DNA of 64,000 nucleotides from Streptomyces venezuelae (GTDB lineage Bacteria; Actinomycetota; Actinomycetes; Streptomycetales; Streptomycetaceae): NCBI RefSeq assembly GCF_008642275.1, contig NZ_CP029189.1, positions 2,154,001 to 2,218,000 of the forward strand, read 5' to 3'. Shown piece by piece: positions 34,431 to 42,855 of this stretch (position 1 is its first letter; each line of letters starts with the position of its first letter). The notes under the pieces were generated by a model. It saw only the letters and a program-made list of their open reading frames with translations, ran no database searches and was not told where the DNA came from. The position numbers and the translations under genes were made by a program.

Positions 34431-35018
34431 ATGAATCCGATTCCGTGGGGAGCGGTGTACGCCGGCGGGGTGCAGCTCGGGGCCTACGCCCTGGAGCGCA
34501 CCGGCGCGGCCGAGCGGGAGCGACTGCTCCGGGACTGCTCGACGAACGTCGACAATCTCGCCTCCGGCCGCTGGGAGACGCTGCTGAGCAGCGCTCTCGT
34601 CGTCGAGGAGCCCATGCCCCTGCCCTACGCGCTGCTGCTCGTCGCGGTCCTCGGCTACGCCGAGTACGCCTACGGAGCCTGGTGGACGGCCGCGGTGTTC
34701 CTGTTCGGGCACGCCGCGGCGACCCTCCTCGTCTACGGGGCCCTGCGCAGGACCGCCGACCCGCGCACGCGGCGCGCGGTGGACGTGGGGACGAGCTACG
34801 GGTTCAACACCGTGCTCGGCTCGCTGACCTCGGCCCTGCCGCGGGGGGCGGTCCGTACGGCCGCACGGGTGGGGCTGCTCGCGCTCGCGGCGGCGCCGCT
34901 GGTCCGGCGGGGGCGGACCTTCACGGACGCCGGGCACCTGGCCGCGCTCGGGGTGGGCATCGGGGTCTCCCTGGCCTTCGATTGCCTTTCCGGGGCAAAG
35001 CATCGGAAAATTACATGA
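34431..35018 (+). CDS. Rhomboid-like membrane protein
   Basis: This 195-residue protein has several membrane segments (about 55-75, 80-100, 125-145 and 170-190). Its layout (MNPIPWGAVYAGGVQLGAYALERTG, and DVGTSYGFNTVLGSLTSALPRG) resembles rhomboid-like proteins of Actinobacteria. The Ser/His catalytic dyad is not clearly visible, so protease activity is doubtful. It is divergent from the Met/His-rich gene and 25 bases upstream of the phosphatase gene. Confidence 0.65.
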   Translation: MNPIPWGAVYAGGVQLGAYALERTGAAERERLLRDCSTNVDNLASGRWETLLSSALVVEEPMPLPYALLLVAVLGYAEYAYGAWWTAAVFLFGHAAATLLVYGALRRTADPRTRRAVDVGTSYGFNTVLGSLTSALPRGAVRTAARVGLLALAAAPLVRRGRTFTDAGHLAALGVGIGVSLAFDCLSGAKHRKIT

Positions 35019-35043
35019 ACCACACCCAGCAGGAGCTGCCACG

Positions 35044-35835
35044 ATGACCGCCACCCCGTCCACCACCGTCGCCAACCTCCGCGACCTCGGCGGCACCCCG
35101 CTCCCCGGCGGCCGCACCGTCCGCCCCGGCCTGGTCCTGCGCTCCGGCCAGCTCGACCGGCTCGACCTCGACGCCGACCCGGTGGTGGCCGCGCTGGGCC
35201 TGCGTACCGTCATCGACTTCCGCACCGACGCCGAGCGCGCCGACCACCCCGACCGGATACCCGCCGGGGCCCGGGCCCTCGTCGGCGACGTCCTCGCCGA
35301 CAAGCTGAACTCCGCCCAGGTGCCCGCCGCCCAGCTGAAGGACCTGCTGTCCGACCCTGCCGTGGCCGAGAAGCACCTGGGCGGCGGCCGGGCGCAGGCG
35401 CTGTTCGCCGACACCTACCGGTCCTTCGTGAACTCCGGCTCCGCTCAGGCCGCGTACCGCATGCTGCTGACCGAGGCCGCCGACGCCGCCTCGGGCCCGC
35501 TGCTGTTCCACTGCACGGCCGGCAAGGACCGGACGGGCTGGGGCGCGACGGTCATCCTGGCGCTGCTGGGCGCGGACGACGAGACGCTGATGGCCGAATA
35601 CCTGTCCGTCAATCCGGCGGTGAAGCGGGCCTTCGCCCCGATGATCGAGGGCTTCACCGCGGCCGGCGGCGACCCGGACATCGCGCTCGCGCTGATCGGT
35701 GTCTTCCCCTCCTACCTGCAGGCGGCCCTGGACGAGGTGGAGACGCGGTACGGATCCATGGAGAAGTACGTGCGCGAGGGGCTCGGTGTCTCCGACGAGA
35801 CGGTCGAGGCGCTGCGCGCCCGTCTGGTGGTCTGA
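35044..35835 (+). CDS. Protein tyrosine/serine phosphatase
   Basis: This 263-residue protein has the phosphatase P-loop HCTAGKDRTGWG with Cys157 and Arg163, the N-terminal NLRDLGG motif and VIDFRTDAE. It therefore belongs to the Y_phosphatase3/tyrosine phosphatase group with dual-specificity or phosphoinositide activity. ATG 35044 has an AGGAG site. It probably shares a transcript with the rhomboid-like gene. Confidence 0.9.
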   Translation: MTATPSTTVANLRDLGGTPLPGGRTVRPGLVLRSGQLDRLDLDADPVVAALGLRTVIDFRTDAERADHPDRIPAGARALVGDVLADKLNSAQVPAAQLKDLLSDPAVAEKHLGGGRAQALFADTYRSFVNSGSAQAAYRMLLTEAADAASGPLLFHCTAGKDRTGWGATVILALLGADDETLMAEYLSVNPAVKRAFAPMIEGFTAAGGDPDIALALIGVFPSYLQAALDEVETRYGSMEKYVREGLGVSDETVEALRARLVV

Positions 35836-35921
35836 TCCGGCACCCCGGGACCGCCCTCCGACGCCGGGGCCCGGCGCCCCGCACCCGGTGACCATCCGAC
35901 GATTCGCTCGTTCTGCTGAAC

Positions 35922-37862
35922 GTGACTGCGCCGGATACCGCCACCCGCCCCATGCCTCCCGTGTCTCCCGTGCCGCCGGACGTCGAGCAGGCCGAGGCAG
36001 CCATCGTCGAGCACTATCCCCGGCTGGTGCGGCTGGCCTATCTGGTGCTGCCGCCGGCCCTCGGCCGCAACCGGCGGGTGCTCACCGCGCACTCCCTGGT
36101 CCAGCGGGCACTGCCGCGCGGGCGGCGGGACTCGGCGGCGGCCGCGGCCGCCGTGCGGGGCGGGGTGCCGGGGCAGCGGGACGGGGCGGAGGACTCCGGG
36201 TACGCGTACGTCCGGCTGCGCGTGCTGCGCGCGGCCCTGGAGGCGGGGATCCCGCTGACCTTCCGGGCGCTGCCGCGGCGGGCCCAGCTCCCACCGGTGC
36301 TCCCCCAGGTGTGGGGGCTGCGGTTGTTCCCCCGCTCGGGCGGCGCCGAGGAGCTGGCCCTCGACCAGTGGCTGGCCACCCTCGACGGGCCGGGCCGGGC
36401 CGCCTGCGTGCTGCGGGCACTGGAGCGGCTGTCCGAGCCCGAGGTGCTCCGGGTGCTCGACGAGGCCGGGGTGCCGGATCCGGCCGCCGCGGCCCGGGAG
36501 TCCGGGGATCCGGCGAACGACGCCCTGTTCGCCTCCCCCGAGTTCGACCCGTGCGTGCTCCAGGCCCGGCCCACCGACCTGCTGCGGCGGCGGCGTCTCG
36601 GGCGGGCGGCGCTGGCCGCCGGGGCCGCCCTCGCCGTGTGCGGGGCGCTGCTCGCGCTGCCCGGCGGGGGCTGGGGCTCGGACGGGGCCGCCGCCCCGCT
36701 CTATGCGCGCAACGCCGCGGCCGAGCAGGCCCTGGATCCCGCGAAGCTGGTGCGGGCGGCGCCCGCCCTCTGGCGCACGTCGTCCCGTACGGACTTCTCC
36801 ACCTGGCCCGCGCGCGGCGACCGGGCCGGCGACACCGAGCTGCTGCGCCGGGCGCTGGCCGTGTGGGCCCGGCCGGGCGCCTCGGTGGTCACCTCGGCCA
36901 CTGCGGGCACACCGGCCGGGCCGCCGATGGGACCGGCGCAGCTGCTGTTCGCGGGCGCCGTGGACCAGGCCGTCGTGGTCCTGATGTACGACGGCCTGCG
37001 CGTGGTGCGCTACGCCGAACCGCGGACCGGGACCGCGGGCGCCGCCCTGGACTTCGCCCGGACCGACGGCGCTTCGGCGGAGACCGCCACCGCGCTGGTG
37101 CTCAGCCGGGTCGACGGCAACGTCCGCTATCTCACCGCGCCCTGGGTCACCGGCACCGCGCTGCGGGACCTGCTCAAGCCCGCCGCCCCCGTGGTGGCGC
37201 TGAAGACGGGACCGGACGGGGTGACCCCGCCGGTGGCGGGTCCGGCCCCGGCCGGCAGCTGTACGAGCTGGAACGCGCTGGCGTTGACGGGCGACGGCGC
37301 CACCCGGCTGATCACCGACCTCGGTGAACTGACCCCGGCCCGGCTGACGTCGGGTGCGCCGGGCGCCGAGCGTGACGTGACGGAGGCCGCGGAGCTCGGG
37401 GACTGGTCGAGGATCGCCTGTCTGCTGCCGGCGGTCCGCTCGCACGGGGTCCGCACGGTCAACGCGTGGACGTACGCGAAGCAGCCGCTGCCGGAGGGCG
37501 ACGGGACGGCGGCCTGGCTCTGCACGCGGGCCGAGACCTGGCAGGGGTCGGCCGACCGGGTGCAGGCGCAGTTCCTGGCTCCGGGTGCCCCGATGGCGGC
37601 GCAGGCGGCCCGCTCCGAGGGATCGGCGGCCTGCGGGCCGCGGGAGCCGCGGGTGCTGGCGGGCGTGCTGTGGAAGTCGCGGGCCGGCCAGTGGTACGTG
37701 CTGGCGGCGGGCAGTGCGCAGTTCGCCTCGCTGTCGGTGTCGGGCGGCGGGGTGAGCGGATCGGCGCACGGCAACCGGCTGGCGGTGAAGGCGCCGGCGG
37801 GTGCACAGGTGGACCTGTCGGGCAAGCTGACGGACGGGACGAAGGCGGGCGTGCTGCGCTAG
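35922..37862 (+). CDS. Membrane-tethered sigma-like protein
   Basis: This 646-residue protein has an N-terminal cytoplasmic part (about 20-215) with sigma-like features (VEQAEAAIVEHYPRLVRLAYLVLP, region-2-like, and LDGPGRAACVLRALERLSEPEVLRVL, region-4-like). A basic stop, one membrane helix (about 228-248) and a large extracytoplasmic domain of about 390 residues follow. An extracellular sensing part joined directly to a sigma-like domain is unusual, and sigma activity is unproven. GTG 35922 has no clear ribosome site. Confidence 0.8.
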   Translation: MTAPDTATRPMPPVSPVPPDVEQAEAAIVEHYPRLVRLAYLVLPPALGRNRRVLTAHSLVQRALPRGRRDSAAAAAAVRGGVPGQRDGAEDSGYAYVRLRVLRAALEAGIPLTFRALPRRAQLPPVLPQVWGLRLFPRSGGAEELALDQWLATLDGPGRAACVLRALERLSEPEVLRVLDEAGVPDPAAAARESGDPANDALFASPEFDPCVLQARPTDLLRRRRLGRAALAAGAALAVCGALLALPGGGWGSDGAAAPLYARNAAAEQALDPAKLVRAAPALWRTSSRTDFSTWPARGDRAGDTELLRRALAVWARPGASVVTSATAGTPAGPPMGPAQLLFAGAVDQAVVVLMYDGLRVVRYAEPRTGTAGAALDFARTDGASAETATALVLSRVDGNVRYLTAPWVTGTALRDLLKPAAPVVALKTGPDGVTPPVAGPAPAGSCTSWNALALTGDGATRLITDLGELTPARLTSGAPGAERDVTEAAELGDWSRIACLLPAVRSHGVRTVNAWTYAKQPLPEGDGTAAWLCTRAETWQGSADRVQAQFLAPGAPMAAQAARSEGSAACGPREPRVLAGVLWKSRAGQWYVLAAGSAQFASLSVSGGGVSGSAHGNRLAVKAPAGAQVDLSGKLTDGTKAGVLR

Positions 37863-37972
37863 GGGGTGTCCTCGCACGTGGGTGGGTGAAGCTTCAACCG
37901 TCAGGAACGGGCGGGTAGTTGGCGGGATCCGGACATGACGGTCGCCGTGGACACATGGCATGATCTGATTCC

Positions 37973-37990
37973 GGTTACCAAGCGGTAACC
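37973..37990. promoter_or_regulatory. Inverted repeat before the lipoprotein gene
   Basis: GGTTACC-AAGC-GGTAACC is a perfect 7-bp inverted repeat lying 34 bases before GTG 38025. It could be an operator or an mRNA leader hairpin. Confidence 0.45.
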
Positions 37991-38024
37991 CCAACACCCC
38001 TCCCCCACCTGGAAGTCACCCCAC

Positions 38025-39479
38025 GTGCGCACGCTCACCCGACGCCTCCTCATACCCGGCCTGACCGCCCTGGCCCTCACCGCCACCGGCTGCGGCTCGA
38101 CCCCTCACACCGGCGCCGACGGACCGGCCGCCCCCGCCGCCGTCACCCCCTCGTCCGACGGCACCTCGCAGCAGCTCGACGTGGCCGCGGCCCCGCAGGG
38201 GACGTCCACCCCGGCGGCCGTGGCCCGGGCCGACGGGAAGGGCAAGACCGAGCAGTCCACGCTGAAGGTCGCCTCCTACGACAAGGCCAGCGGCCGGGCC
38301 GTCATCGCCAAGTCCACTCCGCAGCCGGCCGGTTCACCCACCCCCGGCAAGCCGTCCGGGACGGGCAAGGCCCCTGGGACGGGCAAGTCGCCGGAGGCCG
38401 GCAAGTCCCCCGAGGCCGACAAGCCCGTGGCGGTGGGCGACGTCATCGCCAGCGCTCCGGCCCCCGGCGCCCCCGCGGGCCTGCTCGCCAAGGTCACCGA
38501 GGTCGTCGGCAAGACCGACCGGGGCACCGAGGTCAAGACCGCCCCCACCACGCTGGCCGCCGTCCTGGGCGACGACAAGGCCGACGGCAAGGTCCCCGTC
38601 GACCCGGCCGCGGTCACCGTGGAACCCCTGACGAAGGGCGTCACCTTCTCCTGGGCCAAGGGCCCGGGTCTGACCTTCGGCCCCGAGGGCGCGAAGCTGC
38701 CGCTCGGCAACCTGCGGCTCGACGTCAACGCCTCCGTCGACACGGCGCCGGACGCCCCCGCCTCGGCCGGCGCCTCGGTGTCCGGGTTCGTCCAGCTCGC
38801 CCCGCAGGTCGAGTTCGCGTACGACGGCAGCGCCGGCGGCGCCCCCGGTCCGCGCGGCGCCTTCCTCGGCATGAGCGGCGACTGGTCCTCGCAGTGGAAG
38901 CTCCAGGGCCGCGCCGCCGCGAGCACCGGAGCGCCCAAGCGGATCCCGTTCGCCAAGCTGCACAGCTCGCCCGTCATCCAGGTCGGCCCGGTGCCGGTCG
39001 TCGTCAACCTCGACCTGACCTGCTACATCCAGGTGGAGGCCGACGGCCGCGTGACCGTCGAGGTCCAGCAGGACGTCAAGGGTGACTTCAAGGTCGGCGG
39101 CAGCTACGCCGCGGGCAAGGGCTGGACCCCGGTGAGCGCCTCGAACGTGCAGAGCACGCCGGTCCGGGCGAGCGTCACCGCCGCCGGGAAGGTCAAGGGC
39201 GCGATCGGCGCCGAGGCCTCCGTCGGCCTCTACGGGGCCGTCGGCGTCACCGCGGACTTCTCCCCGTACGTGCGCGGCGAGGGAGACGTCAAGGCGACGG
39301 CGTCCAGCGACGGCAAGACCTCCCTGGAGGGCGCCTGGGCGCTGTACGGCGGCTTCGACCTGAGCGGGAACCTCCAGCTCCAGCTGTCGCTGTTCGGCAC
39401 GCCCCTCTTCGAGCGCAAGATCCCGCTGGGCACCCTCAACCGCGAGTGGGCGCTGTCGACCGGCCACATCAAGCGGTAG
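38025..39479 (+). CDS. Exported lipoprotein
   Basis: This 484-residue protein starts MRTLTRRLLIPGLTALALTA and has a lipobox (ATGC) with Cys23. A Pro/Gly/Lys-rich tether follows (repeats of PGTGKSPEAGK near 105-130), then a beta-rich domain (about 180-484) with many short Val/Asp strands (RLDVNASVDTAP, VVVNLDLTCYIQVEADGRVTVEVQQDVKG). No catalytic motif is seen; the fold could be a binding or wall-associated beta-sandwich. GTG 38025 follows GGAAG. A terminator follows the stop. Confidence 0.78.
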   Translation: MRTLTRRLLIPGLTALALTATGCGSTPHTGADGPAAPAAVTPSSDGTSQQLDVAAAPQGTSTPAAVARADGKGKTEQSTLKVASYDKASGRAVIAKSTPQPAGSPTPGKPSGTGKAPGTGKSPEAGKSPEADKPVAVGDVIASAPAPGAPAGLLAKVTEVVGKTDRGTEVKTAPTTLAAVLGDDKADGKVPVDPAAVTVEPLTKGVTFSWAKGPGLTFGPEGAKLPLGNLRLDVNASVDTAPDAPASAGASVSGFVQLAPQVEFAYDGSAGGAPGPRGAFLGMSGDWSSQWKLQGRAAASTGAPKRIPFAKLHSSPVIQVGPVPVVVNLDLTCYIQVEADGRVTVEVQQDVKGDFKVGGSYAAGKGWTPVSASNVQSTPVRASVTAAGKVKGAIGAEASVGLYGAVGVTADFSPYVRGEGDVKATASSDGKTSLEGAWALYGGFDLSGNLQLQLSLFGTPLFERKIPLGTLNREWALSTGHIKR

Positions 39480-39498
39480 CCGGCGGGACGTCGGTACC

Positions 39499-39534
39499 GA
39501 CACTGCCCGGGTGCGCGAGCGCCCGGGCGGTGTC
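39499..39534 (+). terminator. Terminator after the lipoprotein gene
   Basis: A 13-bp stem with one G:U pair (GACACTGCCCGGG) has a 10-base loop. Confidence 0.75.
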
Positions 39535-39583
39535 ATGTCGGAGAAGTCCGCGCAGGGGGCTTCTCCTCCCACCTACCCATCAG

Positions 39584-39595
39584 TACATTGACGCC
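39584..39595 (+). promoter_or_regulatory. Leaderless promoter
   Basis: TACATT (39584-39589) ends 6 bases before ATG 39596; no ribosome site is present. Confidence 0.55.
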
Positions 39596-40492
39596 ATGTC
39601 TAATACGCCGCTCGCGCCCGTCCCCGTGGCGTCGGAACACGTGGACCTGAGGCCCCGGAACGTGTCCTTCGGCTGGGAGGACACCCCGCTCCACTGGCTG
39701 CCCGGCGACCCCTTCGCCGGGCACATGATCAATGTGCTGCACCTGCTGCTTCCCGCCGGCGAGCGCTGGTTCGTACACGTCTACAAGCAGGTGCTCCCGT
39801 ACATCGAGGACGAGCAACTGCGGGCGGACGTCGTCGGGTTCATCGGCCAGGAGGCCATGCACGCTTCCGCGCACGACGACGTGCTCCCGCACCTGAAGCG
39901 GCTCGGACTGGACCCGACTCCCTACACCGCGCAGGTGGACTGGCTGTTCGAGAAGCTCCTCGGCGACCGGACCCTCCCGCCGGGCCGGGCCGCCCGCTGG
40001 TGGCTGATGGAACGGGTCGCGATGATCGCGGCGATCGAGCACTACACGGCGTTCCTGGGCGACTGGGTGCTGAACGCCGACGCGCTGGACCAGCGGGGAG
40101 CCGACCCCACCATGCTGGACCTGCTGCGCTGGCACGGGGCGGAGGAGGTCGAGCACCGCTCGGTGGCCTTCGACCTCTTCATGCACGTCGACGGCGGCTA
40201 CCGCCGCCGGGCCCGGACCTGGGCGACCGCCTTCTCGGCCCTGGTGTTCCTGTGGCAGCGCGGGGTGCGGTTCTTCATGGAGAACGACCCACACCTGGTC
40301 GACGGCAAGGCCTCCTTCGGGAAGTTCTTCGTGGCCGGGCAGCAGGGGGTGCTCCCCTCCACGGGGGCGATGCTGAAGTCCATCCCGAAGTACCTCTCCC
40401 GCACCTACCACCCCTCGCAGGAGGGATCGACGGCCCAGGCGGTGGCCTATCTCGCCGCCTCCCCCGGCGCGAACGGCGGGGTGCGGGCATGA
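39596..40492 (+). CDS. PF10118-family metal-dependent hydrolase-like protein
   Basis: This 298-residue protein has the di-metal helical pattern of the PF10118 family: GQEAMHASAHDDV, MIAAIEHYTAFLGDW and WHGAEEVEHRSVAFDLF carry the Glu/His ligands. Despite the name, these proteins look like ferritin-like di-iron oxygenases or hydroxylases. It is translationally coupled (ATGA) to a ferredoxin-type reductase, which would fit a two-component oxygenase. The substrate is unknown. Confidence 0.85.
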   Translation: MSNTPLAPVPVASEHVDLRPRNVSFGWEDTPLHWLPGDPFAGHMINVLHLLLPAGERWFVHVYKQVLPYIEDEQLRADVVGFIGQEAMHASAHDDVLPHLKRLGLDPTPYTAQVDWLFEKLLGDRTLPPGRAARWWLMERVAMIAAIEHYTAFLGDWVLNADALDQRGADPTMLDLLRWHGAEEVEHRSVAFDLFMHVDGGYRRRARTWATAFSALVFLWQRGVRFFMENDPHLVDGKASFGKFFVAGQQGVLPSTGAMLKSIPKYLSRTYHPSQEGSTAQAVAYLAASPGANGGVRA

Positions 40493-41535
40493 GGCGCGCC
40501 CTCGCGGTCACGGCCGCCCTGGGCGCGGCCTGGGTGACCAGGCGTGCGCTGGGGCGCCGCATCGGCGACTCGCCGCTCTGGCCGCTGCCGGCCCTGGAGA
40601 CACCGGTCTCGGGCCACTCCCCGCGCCGCGCGCTGCGGGCGCTGATCGTCTCCCGTACGGAGCCCGCGCAGGGCGTGCTGCGGCTGACCCTGGAATCCCC
40701 CGACCTCCCGGCGTGGACCCCGGGCGCGCACGTGGACGTCACCCTGCCCTCGGGGCTCGTCCGCCAGTACTCGCTGTGCGGCGACCCGGCGGACGACGGC
40801 CGGTACACGATCGCGATCCGGCTGGTCGAGGACGGCCGGGGCGGCTCCCGCGAGGCCCACGCGCAGCTGGTCGAGGGCGCCGAGCTGGTGCTGCGCCCGC
40901 CGCGCAACCGTTTCGAGCTGGTCCCCGCGGTCTCGTACGTCTTCGTCGCGGGCGGCATCGGCATCACGCCGATCCTGCCGATGCTGCGGGCCGCCACGGC
41001 GGCGGGCGCCGACTGGACCCTCCTCTACGGGGGCCGCTCCCTCGGCTCGATGCCCTTCCTGGACGAGCTCGCTGCCTACGGCGACCGGGTCACGGTCCAC
41101 CCCGAGGACGAGATGGGCCTGCCGGACCTGGCTCCGGTCGCCGGGGCCGGGCCGGGCACACCGGTCTACTGCTGCGGTCCGGAGCCGCTGATGCAGGCCG
41201 TCATGGCGGCGGCCGCGGATCCGGCGGCGGTGCACCTGGAGCGGTTCGCCCCGGCGGACGGCCCCGGTCCGGGGCGGGCCTTCACGGTCGAACTGCGCCG
41301 TTCGGGGCGGGTCGTCGAGGTGGCGGCGGACGAGAGCACGCTGGCCGCGGTGCGCCGGGAGCTGCCGGACACCCCGTACTCCTGCGGGCAGGGATTCTGC
41401 GGGACCTGCCAACACCGGGTCCTGGAGGGCGCCGTGGACCACCGCGACGAGCTGCTCACGGACCAGGAGCGCGCGGACTCGATGCTGCTGTGCGTGTCCC
41501 GCGCGAAGGAGGACCGGCTGGTCCTGGACCTGTGA
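40489..41535 (+). CDS. Ferredoxin-type oxidoreductase with C-terminal [2Fe-2S] domain
   Basis: This 348-residue protein has an N-terminal hydrophobic stretch (about 1-20), an FMN/FAD-binding beta-barrel (RQYSLCG), an NAD-binding part (FVAGGIGITPILPML, CCGPEPLM) and a plant-type ferredoxin domain (CGQGFCGTCQHRVL with a final LLCVSRA). This is the VanB/phthalate dioxygenase reductase layout. Its ATG overlaps the stop of the upstream gene, so it should donate electrons to that protein. Confidence 0.92.
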   Translation: MRRALAVTAALGAAWVTRRALGRRIGDSPLWPLPALETPVSGHSPRRALRALIVSRTEPAQGVLRLTLESPDLPAWTPGAHVDVTLPSGLVRQYSLCGDPADDGRYTIAIRLVEDGRGGSREAHAQLVEGAELVLRPPRNRFELVPAVSYVFVAGGIGITPILPMLRAATAAGADWTLLYGGRSLGSMPFLDELAAYGDRVTVHPEDEMGLPDLAPVAGAGPGTPVYCCGPEPLMQAVMAAAADPAAVHLERFAPADGPGPGRAFTVELRRSGRVVEVAADESTLAAVRRELPDTPYSCGQGFCGTCQHRVLEGAVDHRDELLTDQERADSMLLCVSRAKEDRLVLDL

Positions 41536-41546
41536 ACGCTCCCCAG

Positions 41547-41558
41547 TAGGGTGTCCGC
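41547..41558 (+). promoter_or_regulatory. Leaderless promoter of the tetR gene
   Basis: TAGGGT (41547-41552) ends 6 bases before ATG 41559. Confidence 0.55.
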
Positions 41559-42275
41559 ATGACAACCGGGGTGCGACGCAGGATGGGTGTCGAGGAGCGG
41601 CGGCAGCAGCTGATCGGGGTTGCCCTGGAGCTGTTCAGCAACCGCTCGCCCGACGATGTGTCGATCGACGAGATCGCGGCGGCCGCGGGGATATCCCGGC
41701 CGCTCGTCTACCACTACTTTCCGGGCAAACTGAGCCTGTACGAGGCCGCGCTGCGACGGGCGGCCGACGAGCTCGCGCTGCGGTTCGTGGAGCCCCGGGA
41801 GGGGCCGCTCGGCGGGCGCCTGCTGCGGGTGATGGGCCGGTTCTTCGATTTCGTCGACGACCACGGGCCGGGCTTCTCGGCGCTGATGCGCGGCGGTCCG
41901 GCCGTCGGCAGCAGCCGGACGAACGCGATGATCGACGAGGTCCGGCAGGCGGCGTACGAGCAGATCCTCACGCACCTGGGCATCGGGCTGGAGCGTCCGC
42001 CCGCCCGCATGGAACTGGTGGTGCGGTCCTGGGTGTCGCTCGCCGAGTCCACCGCGCTGATCTGGCTGGACGGGCGCCGGATCCCGCGGGCCGAGCTCGA
42101 ACTGCAGCTGGTGCACGACTTCGCGGCGCTGGCCGCCGTAAGTGCCGCGTACGACGCGGAGATGGCGGGGATCCTCGTACGGATCCTGGCCGACGAGCCC
42201 GCCGACGGGCCCTTCGGAGAGCTGGTCGGGCGGCTCGCCGGGCTGGTGCCGGGCGAGGTGACGGATCCGCGCTGA
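41559..42275 (+). CDS. TetR-family transcriptional regulator
   Basis: This 238-residue protein has an N-terminal HTH (RRQQLIGVALELFSNRSPDD, then IAAAAGISRPLVYHYFPGKLSLY) and a C-terminal ligand domain of the TetR_C type. It follows the oxygenase-reductase pair by 23 bases but seems to have its own leaderless promoter. It may control that pair. Confidence 0.9.
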   Translation: MTTGVRRRMGVEERRQQLIGVALELFSNRSPDDVSIDEIAAAAGISRPLVYHYFPGKLSLYEAALRRAADELALRFVEPREGPLGGRLLRVMGRFFDFVDDHGPGFSALMRGGPAVGSSRTNAMIDEVRQAAYEQILTHLGIGLERPPARMELVVRSWVSLAESTALIWLDGRRIPRAELELQLVHDFAALAAVSAAYDAEMAGILVRILADEPADGPFGELVGRLAGLVPGEVTDPR

Positions 42276-42306
42276 ATCCGGGGTGTGGCGGCCGCCCATG
42301 ATCATC

Positions 42307-42318
42307 GATAATGCCCGC
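42307..42318 (+). promoter_or_regulatory. Leaderless promoter of the acetyltransferase gene
   Basis: GATAAT (42307-42312), an excellent -10, ends 6 bases before GTG 42319. This decides against the upstream ATG 42298. Confidence 0.6.
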
Positions 42319-42855
42319 GTGATCATTGACGACGAGATCCTGTTCCGGCCGGCCCAGGAGAAGGACGCCGGCACGCTGGTGCAGCTGTACGACCAGGCCG
42401 CCCGGTGGATGCGCAAGCACGGGATCGATCAGTGGAAGCCCGGCGAGAAGGACGCCGCGCACTTCCGGTCGAAGATGCGCGAGGGCGAGGTGTGGCTCGC
42501 CGGCGACGCCGACGGGCGCGTGTGCGGGGCCTACGAGTTGTGGTGGTCCGACGAGGAGGCCTGGGGTGTCCAGCCGCCCGTGGCGGGCTACGTGCACCGG
42601 CTGATGGTGGCGCGCGAGGTGGCCCCCGCGGGGGCCGGGCGGCGGCTGCTCGAACACGCCGAGCGCCGGATCGCCCGGACCGGTCGGGAACGGGCGCGGC
42701 TGGACTGCGTCTCCACCAACCCCCGGCTGCTCGCGTACTACCGGGGTGCGGGCTACCGGGTGGTCGGGGAGCTCCCCAACAAACAGGGGAAGGACGGCAG
42801 GACCTACGGGGTGATCCTGCTGGAGAAGCGGCTGGACCGGCTCAGCGCCGTGTGA
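42319..42855 (+). CDS. GNAT-family acetyltransferase
   Basis: This 178-residue protein starts VIIDDEILFRPAQEKDAGTL. The acetyl-CoA loop is at VHRLMVAREVAPAGAGRRLLEHAE, and the C-terminal strand ends YYRGAGYRVVGELP. The acceptor is unknown. Its last 14 bases overlap the convergent pullulanase gene end. Confidence 0.88.
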   Translation: MIIDDEILFRPAQEKDAGTLVQLYDQAARWMRKHGIDQWKPGEKDAAHFRSKMREGEVWLAGDADGRVCGAYELWWSDEEAWGVQPPVAGYVHRLMVAREVAPAGAGRRLLEHAERRIARTGRERARLDCVSTNPRLLAYYRGAGYRVVGELPNKQGKDGRTYGVILLEKRLDRLSAV

